A stretch of 33,823 nt of DNA from Parcubacteria group bacterium (GTDB lineage: Bacteria > Patescibacteriota > Patescibacteriia > UBA9934 > GWF2-40-263). Shown here one piece after another: positions 27,696 to 33,823 of this stretch. A program made the position numbers and the translations under genes. The DNA lies in NCBI GenBank assembly GCA_013204395.1, contig JABMNZ010000019.1, positions 1 through 33,823 of the forward strand. Reading direction: 5' to 3'. Below the pieces are notes generated by a model that was given only the letters and a program-made list of their open reading frames with translations, had not been told where the DNA came from and did not search any database. Every line of letters begins with the position of its first letter. Position 1 is the first letter of the stretch.

Positions 27696-28261
27696 AATTG
27701 ATCTAATGCGCGTTTCTTTTCTTCTTCTGCCACAATCAAAATCTTATCCGTTTTTATCTTTGCTTCCTGTGCCAAGAAGAAATTATTAACGCCAGGAATC
27801 ATTTTCAACCACTCCCCAATCAGCGAGAAAATCTTTTTCGCGTTGATCTTTGAAGCATTTAAAAGCACCCTGATCTTGCTTAACGTTTCTTCTCCCTTTG
27901 CTTTGAAAGCCGCTTGCTGATCCACTGGAAGCTTAAGGTATAGATCCATAAGATCTTCTTCTAGAATCACCTCTACTTCTTTTTCTAAACGATCTTTTTC
28001 TGGTGGAGGCGGCGGTGTTGCCACAACCGGCGCGGCAACCGGCTCTACAGCAGGAAGCAAATCTACGGATTCACTTTCCTGACCTGATTCTTGCACCGAA
28101 GTTTCAAAGTTGGTCTCTGGTGAGACCTCTGTTTCGGTACTCGAAATCTGCTCTACCGTTGCAACCATTGCCTCAGTAGATTCAGGGACTTGCTCTGGTA
28201 CCGAAATCTGCTCCTGTGTTACGAGAGCTTGTTTATCTTCTGGTCGAGTAGGTCTTGCCAT
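27692..28261 (-). CDS. Uncharacterised protein with acidic/Pro-rich linker and helical C-terminus
   Basis: Overlaps the ATPase start (ATGA); 'VATPPPPPEKDRLEKEVEVILEEDLMDLYLKLPVDQQAAFKAKGEETLSKIRVLL...'. Confidence 0.7.
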   Translation of the reverse strand: MARPTRPEDKQALVTQEQISVPEQVPESTEAMVATVEQISSTETEVSPETNFETSVQESGQESESVDLLPAVEPVAAPVVATPPPPPEKDRLEKEVEVILEEDLMDLYLKLPVDQQAAFKAKGEETLSKIRVLLNASKINAKKIFSLIGEWLKMIPGVNNFFLAQEAKIKTDKILIVAEEEKKRALDQL

Positions 28262-28280
28262 ATTACGGATGAATTTTACC

Positions 28281-28316
28281 ACAAAAACAAAAATCCACGG
28301 GGGATAAACCCGTGGA
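28281..28316 (-). terminator. Intrinsic terminator downstream of cysS
   Basis: TCCACGGG...CCCGTGGA with a U-rich tract on the minus transcript. Confidence 0.75.
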
Positions 28317-28323
28317 CTTCTTC

Positions 28324-29697
28324 CTATTTTTGTTTCACAACTGAGCCACTGTCAGTATCTTCAACTAAGTACCCAACCTCAGCAATCTTTATGCGCAATG
28401 CATCTGAAAGACCCCAGTCTTTATCGATACGAGCTTGCTCACGTTCACTCACCAAAACCCGCACGTTTTCAGGTACTTCGAGTGGAACTGCCACGTAAAG
28501 ATCCATCCCAAGTCCCAACACCTCATCAAACCGCAACAGTGACTTTGCCTTAGCGCTTGTTGAATGATCGCTGTCGACCATTTCCCACATGACAGCTAAC
28601 GCCTGTGGAGTATTGAGATCATCCGCCAGTGCTGCATTGAAACGATCTTCAAACTCCTTGATATCGCCCCCAGGAGCTTCCCAGGCCCTAACTGTCTCAC
28701 GTAAACGATTCAATGCATTCTGTGCTGCAGTAAGGGCCTCAAAGGTGAAGTTTAACTGAGTTCTGTAGTGCGCTCCCAAAACAAGATATCGAAAATCGAT
28801 TGGATCAAAACCTTTCTCAATCAAATCATCGACCGTAAACAAATTTCCCAATGACTTTCCCATACGTCCTCCATCAACGGTAAGAAACTCTCCGTGCATC
28901 CAAACATTTGCTTGCAGGGCATCTAAAGCTCCTTGCGTTTGTGCCAACTCGTTCTCATGATGTACAGCAATGTGATCTATACCACCGGTATGGATATCAA
29001 ACGGAGCATCTAAATACTTCACTGACATAGCAGAACACTCAATGTGCCAACCTGGAAAACCCACACCCCACGGCGATTCCCATTCCATGTCACGTTGCAC
29101 ACCATCTGGCGAAAATTTCCAAAGTGCAAAATCCGTCGAGTTCTTCTTCTCTCCCATATCAATCCTTGCCCCAGCTTTTTTCTCTTCTGCCAACTGTCCA
29201 CTTAGTCGTCCGTAGTCCTTAAGTTTTGAAGTATCAAAATAAACGCCGTCGCTTGTTTGATAGGTATACCCGTTTTTTTCAAGCGAGGAGACCATGTCGA
29301 TCTGTTCTTGGATATGATCTGTGGCTCTTGGATACTCATCTGCAGACAAAATATTTAGCCTATCGATATCCTTCATAAACGCCTGAGTATAAAACTCAGC
29401 TATCTCATAAGCCGTCTTCCCTTCACGCTTCATGGCTACGATCATCTTGTCCTCCCCGTCACTAGCATCATCAGTGAGATGTCCAACATCCGTTATGTTC
29501 ATAACAAACTTCACATCCAGACCGCTGTGCGTCAGCGTGCGACGAAGAACATCGGCAAAAACAAAAGATCTTAAATTCCCAATGTGAGCGAACCAATAGA
29601 CCGTTGGCCCACAAGCATAGATCCCAGCTTTACCCTTATGAATGGGCTTAAAATCCTCTTTCTGCCGTGTAAGTGTGTTGTAAAGTTTAATGCTCAT
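28324..29697 (-). CDS. cysS: Cysteinyl-tRNA synthetase
   Basis: 'YACGPTVYWFAHIGNLRSFVFADVLRR', 'GWHIECSAMSVKYL', 'HTGGIDHIAVHHENELAQTQ', 'GGRMGKSLGNLFTVDDLI'. ATG at 29697. Confidence 0.95.
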   Translation of the reverse strand: MSIKLYNTLTRQKEDFKPIHKGKAGIYACGPTVYWFAHIGNLRSFVFADVLRRTLTHSGLDVKFVMNITDVGHLTDDASDGEDKMIVAMKREGKTAYEIAEFYTQAFMKDIDRLNILSADEYPRATDHIQEQIDMVSSLEKNGYTYQTSDGVYFDTSKLKDYGRLSGQLAEEKKAGARIDMGEKKNSTDFALWKFSPDGVQRDMEWESPWGVGFPGWHIECSAMSVKYLDAPFDIHTGGIDHIAVHHENELAQTQGALDALQANVWMHGEFLTVDGGRMGKSLGNLFTVDDLIEKGFDPIDFRYLVLGAHYRTQLNFTFEALTAAQNALNRLRETVRAWEAPGGDIKEFEDRFNAALADDLNTPQALAVMWEMVDSDHSTSAKAKSLLRFDEVLGLGMDLYVAVPLEVPENVRVLVSEREQARIDKDWGLSDALRIKIAEVGYLVEDTDSGSVVKQK

Positions 29698-29707
29698 ATC
29701 GCCAAAG

Positions 29708-29713
29708 AGTATA
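29708..29713 (-). promoter_or_regulatory. -10 element (TATACT) just upstream of cysS
   Basis: AGTATA on the plus strand, 10 nt upstream of the ATG at 29697; weak -35. Confidence 0.4.
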
Positions 29714-29906
29714 ACAAATATCCACAAATATTGCTTGATAAAGATCTATTTTGATGTTGTGGTTAATCTATCTAGTAAAATGTTTATCTCCTACTATCGG
29801 TATCCCAAATCCCCCCAAACACGTTAATTTATGTTGGGGGGGGTGGTGGTTTAATTCTCCCGGGTCAGTTGGGCCTGCAATGGAATTAATTTTAAAATGT
29901 CAACCT

Positions 29907-29931
29907 AAAACACCCCATATTGGGGTGTTTT
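29907..29931. terminator. Intrinsic terminator of the ECF operon (bidirectional)
   Basis: AAAACACCCCA-TAT-TGGGGTGTTTT. Confidence 0.8.
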
Positions 29932-29942
29932 ACTGTCATCTA

Positions 29943-30455
29943 CTAAACTTCAATGTCCTGCTCCTCATCATTAAACTCAGGACGTTCTCCACCAAATTTC
30001 CCTTTAAACTTCTCACCCTGCTTATGCTTGCGCCGCTCTGGCTCAAGCTCATCCCAGACGACGATGTACTCTGCAGCGATTTCAGCCATGTACTCCTCAG
30101 ACTCATGGTTCACCTCTCCCCTCACATGAATCTTATTTCCTACTTGAATGGCTGATTCGTCGGACTCCTCTTTATCAACCTTGATTATTGTCTCATCATC
30201 ATAAGAAACTAATACGTACGGTTGCTCATCCCTCTCCTCACCCTCAGGGCCACGCCATTTCTGAATAAGAATAGTATTTGTTTCTGTGTCGATCTGTATG
30301 ACCTCTGCAATGTGAAACTGCTGGTTATTGTCGCAACGTTTCTCACCCTCACCTCCCTCATTAGCAGATACCATTAGTGCTGGTGCAATAATCATTGCGA
30401 CAACGGCTGCCACAGCAATTGGTAAGAATGCTTTAATAGAAATAGTTTTGTCCAT
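29943..30455 (-). CDS. Secreted DUF5666-like protein
   Basis: N-terminal signal/TM; 'FHIAEVIQIDTETNTILIQKW...YVLVSYDDETIIKVDKEE..IQVGNKIHVRGEV' resembles DUF5666. Confidence 0.6.
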   Translation of the reverse strand: MDKTISIKAFLPIAVAAVVAMIIAPALMVSANEGGEGEKRCDNNQQFHIAEVIQIDTETNTILIQKWRGPEGEERDEQPYVLVSYDDETIIKVDKEESDESAIQVGNKIHVRGEVNHESEEYMAEIAAEYIVVWDELEPERRKHKQGEKFKGKFGGERPEFNDEEQDIEV

Positions 30456-30466
30456 AGTGCGGAATT

Positions 30467-31147
30467 TTATTTACTAAATTCGAGTTTCTTGCTCTCCATC
30501 TCACGTGCGCCGCGCTTGATTTCGAACAATTTACTCTTTTCCTCTTCAGAGAGCCCCTTCCCTTCAATGCGCTTTTGAAGTGACGGAAAGTCTCCAACAT
30601 CCTCCTCACGTTCTAATACACGAGCAACGAGCTCTTCGTAACGAGCGTTCTTTATAGACAGAGCATCGATCAGTTCAACACGACTATCTTTCTCTTTCTC
30701 AACTGTTTCAATTTGCGTAACACTCTTCTCAAGATGTACGGCAGCCTTCTCTAACGCAGCTTCAACATCTTTAGAGTATTTCGGAAAATTCCGTTCCCCC
30801 TCACTTAACCGACGGCTCATCATTTTTGCGTGAAACGCAGCGCGGGCCTCAGGAGAACGAGCGAATCGTTCCTCCATATTCTCTATCCCGGCCTTGATTG
30901 GATAAAAAATATGTCCGTCAACAACATCAGGGCTTTCATAAGCATACACGCCTGTACCCATGGTAGTCATCAAAATAATGGCCAAGAGTCCTGCTGAAGC
31001 AAAACGAAATTTATGAGAGCAAACTGGTGTGTCAGAGTACTCTTTATCAAATGCCTCTGAGAGTGTGGACCATAGCTGTGCACGATTCGTTTTAGACATC
31101 TGCACACGCCTGCCCAATTTTTTTAATTGTCTTTTGAGAAAAAACAT
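30467..31147 (-). CDS. DUF5667-like membrane protein (putative anti-sigma partner)
   Basis: One TM (FASAGLLAIILMTTMGTGVYAY), then 'GHIFYPIKAGIENMEERFARSPEARAAFHAKMMSRRLSEGE'. Confidence 0.7.
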   Translation of the reverse strand: MFFLKRQLKKLGRRVQMSKTNRAQLWSTLSEAFDKEYSDTPVCSHKFRFASAGLLAIILMTTMGTGVYAYESPDVVDGHIFYPIKAGIENMEERFARSPEARAAFHAKMMSRRLSEGERNFPKYSKDVEAALEKAAVHLEKSVTQIETVEKEKDSRVELIDALSIKNARYEELVARVLEREEDVGDFPSLQKRIEGKGLSEEEKSKLFEIKRGAREMESKKLEFSK

Positions 31148-31148
31148 A

Positions 31149-31637
31149 TTATTTGATCATAACCCCCCTTAATTTTTTCACCGCTCGGTGTGTGGCAACT
31201 TTCAATGCATCCGAAGTCTTGCCAACTAATTCCGACATCTCCCTATATGAGTACCCATGAATGTATTTAAGGGTTACCAACTGACGTTCCTCAACCTCTA
31301 AACCATCAAGTGCCTTAGAGAGAAATAACTGTTCTTCTGTTTCCAAAATCGTCTCGCGTCCATCCTCACCAACCAACGTATATTTAACATCCTCTACATC
31401 CACCTGCAGTTTTTTATCCCTAAAGTAGTTAGCTATATGATTATGGGCAATCCGGTAGATCCAAGCTGATTTTGAAATTTCTGGATTGTATTTATGAAAA
31501 TTCTTTAGTGTTTTCATAAAAATCTCAGAAACAAGATCTTGTGCAACATCCTCATTGTGCCCTACACGAAAAAAGACGTATCGATAGATACGGTCTACAT
31601 TATCCTTATAAAATTGTTCAAAGGCACGTTTATCCAT
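31149..31637 (-). CDS. ECF-type RNA polymerase sigma factor
   Basis: 'FYKDNVDRIYRYVFFRVGHNEDVAQDLVSEIFMKTLKNFHKY', 'WIYRIAHNHIANYFRDKK', 'VTLKYIHGYSYREMSELVGKTSDALKVATHRAVKKLR'. Confidence 0.92.
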   Translation of the reverse strand: MDKRAFEQFYKDNVDRIYRYVFFRVGHNEDVAQDLVSEIFMKTLKNFHKYNPEISKSAWIYRIAHNHIANYFRDKKLQVDVEDVKYTLVGEDGRETILETEEQLFLSKALDGLEVEERQLVTLKYIHGYSYREMSELVGKTSDALKVATHRAVKKLRGVMIK

Positions 31638-31687
31638 GTTTTTGGATGTCGTGCAAACTATACACAGGGAGCGTCAACATGTAACCC

Positions 31688-32251
31688 CTACCTACGGCGA
31701 TCATCATCATCGTTGTGACTAAACAAAGCCATAGCGATTACGGGAAGCAGCACCCACACAGCACGTGCCGCATCACTTACAAACATCATCTGGGTAAGCG
31801 GAGACAGAACATTTGCAAGCTCGGTTGGGAAAAATGATAGTGTTACGGAAATAAGAAGTCCGACATGTAGAAAGGAAAAGATCATCACTTGCCAAAGTTT
31901 TCCTTGCGCTGCTCCGTGGCCAAGGGTCCTGATAAGTGCTGAGTGCGCCAAGAAGAAAAAAAGTATTATGAAGACACCAAGGAACACCGAGACCCTCAAA
32001 GCAAATGCATCGTTCACTGAGATGTTTGCGCTGAAACTAGAAAGGAACGGAATGTAGTTCACGATCGCCAAGGACATGTAGATCGCGACGAGTATAACTA
32101 TGATTCGATCGCGACCCAACGAAATTCCATAGATAAGCGACGCAACAATAAAGAACAACACAATGAACAGATCCCAGCTTGGGTTAAGCCAGTTAACGTT
32201 CGTGAGTGCTTCAACAGCCATCTGTTTGTCGAACACAGCAGTTTGCAACAT
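31688..32251 (-). CDS. Multi-TM membrane protein of unknown function
   Basis: Several hydrophobic segments and a C-terminal DDDDRRR tail. Confidence 0.65.
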   Translation of the reverse strand: MLQTAVFDKQMAVEALTNVNWLNPSWDLFIVLFFIVASLIYGISLGRDRIIVILVAIYMSLAIVNYIPFLSSFSANISVNDAFALRVSVFLGVFIILFFFLAHSALIRTLGHGAAQGKLWQVMIFSFLHVGLLISVTLSFFPTELANVLSPLTQMMFVSDAARAVWVLLPVIAMALFSHNDDDDRRR

Positions 32252-32284
32252 ATCCTCCTGAATAAATTAAGTATATCACTCAAA

Positions 32285-32305
32285 CCAAAAAACGGCATCT
32301 GCCGT
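32285..32305 (-). terminator. Intrinsic terminator after the ftsL-like gene
   Basis: ACGGC-ATCT-GCCGT with an A-run on the plus strand. Confidence 0.7.
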
Positions 32306-32312
32306 CTTGGAA

Positions 32313-32681
32313 TTATTCTGCCAATACGTAGCTAGGAGCTGACGCGTTTACGTATGTTGGCATTTCTTCCTTTTCAAAACCGAGCATTTTTACAGCATGA
32401 GCTACATGCTCAAGTGACTGCGCCTTACGCGCATCAAGCTCAATTTTTTCGTTTACTAGTGAGAGTTCATGAAGTTGTGTTTCCAGATCCCGCATCTGGT
32501 AGCCTTTGGTGGTCGTTACATTTACTTGAACAATGTAAGAAAATACCAGGACCCCAACGACTGCCATTGTGGCAACGTTTAATGCAATAACATTCTTCGA
32601 CAGAAACTGACCAACAGAAACGTGTCTAGAAAATCGATCTGGAGTGACCGAAACAACAGATTGTGCGACAGATGTCGACAT
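32313..32681 (-). CDS. FtsL-like / septum-formation-initiator-type protein
   Basis: Single TM then coiled-coil-like segment, directly downstream of rsmH. Confidence 0.6.
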   Translation of the reverse strand: MSTSVAQSVVSVTPDRFSRHVSVGQFLSKNVIALNVATMAVVGVLVFSYIVQVNVTTTKGYQMRDLETQLHELSLVNEKIELDARKAQSLEHVAHAVKMLGFEKEEMPTYVNASAPSYVLAE

Positions 32682-32714
32682 AGATAGACAGTGGGGGTGT
32701 CTAGGTGTATTTAA

Positions 32715-33599
32715 TTAGATCTTTTCCGCGACGCGGAGTTTTGCACTCCGCGCACGCGGGTTCTTTTTCACCTCTTCTTGGGAAGCTGTGATTGGACGTT
32801 TGCTCACCACCTTAAGGACCGAATGCGATTTGAAAAATTGTTTGATAATTCGATCCTCAAGGGAGTGAAAACTGATGATGGCAAGACGGCCACCTACCTG
32901 TAGTAGGTCAACGCAGTCAGGAAGCACTCGCTCCAACTCACCAAGTTCGTCGTTTACCGCTATACGAAGGGCCTGAAAAATTTTGGTAGCAGGATGTATT
33001 CTGCCACGTTGTCGCTGGGTCTGTGCGATCATCGCAGCAAGTTGCGTCGTGCTACTAAATGGTGTTTGGGCCCGTGCGGAAACGATCGCTTCAGCGATCT
33101 GACGTGCTTTTTTTTCTTCGCCGTATTGCCGGAAGATACGCGCTAACTCTTCTAAAGACCACTCATTTACAACCATCTCAGCTGTAATCTCTTGGGAGCG
33201 GTCATACCGCATGTCTAGCGGTCCATCCTGTCTAAACGAGAACCCCCTCTCCGGGTCATCCACATGAACGGACGAAAACCCGAGATCAAGGAGTATTGAA
33301 TCAACAGAATGAAACTGATGAGCATGCGCGTGGGTTTTGATGTTGGCGTAACTGTCGCGGACAAGCACAACGCTTTCGCCAAATCTTGAAAGGCGCTGGC
33401 GCGCGATCTCAAGATTGTCGGCATCTTTATCGATACCTAGGAGACGGCCGCCAGGAAGGACACGTGGCAGAAGAGCCTGCGCGTGACCTCCCAGCCCCAC
33501 AGTGCCGTCTATCAAAAGATTGTTCGGCTCCGGTTTGAGGTATTCGCTCACCTCACCAAGAAGGACGGGTATGTGATCCATAGGGATAACAGCCTCCAT
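32715..33599 (-). CDS. rsmH: 16S rRNA (cytosine(1402)-N(4))-methyltransferase
   Basis: 'MDHIPVLLGEVSEYL', 'LIDGTVGLGGHAQALL', 'LDLGFSSVHVDDPERGFSFRQDGPLDMRYD', 'FQALRIAVNDELGELERVLP', 'SFHSLEDRIIKQFF'. Start 33599 or 33581. Confidence 0.95.
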   Translation of the reverse strand: MEAVIPMDHIPVLLGEVSEYLKPEPNNLLIDGTVGLGGHAQALLPRVLPGGRLLGIDKDADNLEIARQRLSRFGESVVLVRDSYANIKTHAHAHQFHSVDSILLDLGFSSVHVDDPERGFSFRQDGPLDMRYDRSQEITAEMVVNEWSLEELARIFRQYGEEKKARQIAEAIVSARAQTPFSSTTQLAAMIAQTQRQRGRIHPATKIFQALRIAVNDELGELERVLPDCVDLLQVGGRLAIISFHSLEDRIIKQFFKSHSVLKVVSKRPITASQEEVKKNPRARSAKLRVAEKI

Positions 33600-33623
33600 T
33601 GGATTAGCCGAGGACTGGAGTTG

Positions 33624-33658
33624 CTTCTCTGGGAAAAGGTTCAGTAAACCCAGAGAAG
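33624..33658. promoter_or_regulatory. Leader hairpin upstream of rsmH
   Basis: Perfect 10-bp inverted repeat CTTCTCTGGG / CCCAGAGAAG, 15-nt loop. Confidence 0.45.
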
Positions 33659-33823
33659 AACTCCAAACCTCGACTAGTAACCAGTTAATAATTAGATCTT
33701 GGGGCCTCTGCAAAAGTTCAGTGCGAGTTCAAAGCGAGGAATTTTGCTCAGAGTTTTTTTCAGGATGACGAAGTGATATGTAATATCATTGAGGAGTCAT
33801 GAAAGAAACTCTGAGTGAAATGA

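Noticed and set aside
29698-29931. T-box leader for cysS
   Set aside because: No TGGNACCGCG-type antiterminator sequence found in the minus-strand gap.

Overview
This 33.8 kb window looks like a Candidatus Patescibacteria (CPR)-type bacterial chromosome segment. That placement is inferred from gene content and compact gene packing; no search was run. Most genes are on the minus strand. Recognisable core genes are lgt, gatA, gatC, ligA, a prepilin peptidase, a type IV pilin-like gene, pilM, an RNase HI-like gene, recJ, lepA, a beta-CASP MBL nuclease, VKOR plus a thioredoxin-fold partner, dnaX, a TraD/VirD4-like ATPase, cysS, an ECF sigma operon, and an ftsL-like/rsmH pair. The plus strand carries a dus-type gene, a RimK-like ATP-grasp gene and an accessory stretch (about 18.9-22.9 kb). 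The most interesting item there is a PhyH-family Fe(II)/2OG enzyme. Its facial-triad motif reads H-R-G-D-T-F instead of HxD, the same kind of substitution (HxA/HxG) found in SyrB2/WelO5/BesD-type radical halogenases. Other leads are: two 81-bp tandem repeats between a good promoter and tRNA-Gln(CUG); a perfect 30-bp palindrome coding in frame inside pilM, with its half-unit reused in the gatC tail; a structured leader upstream of a cupin gene; twin 23-bp palindromes upstream of lepA; an uncharacterised tryptophan-containing helical-repeat protein; a 32-aa membrane peptide ORF absent from the ORF track; and several promoters placed so close to start codons that leaderless mRNAs are likely.
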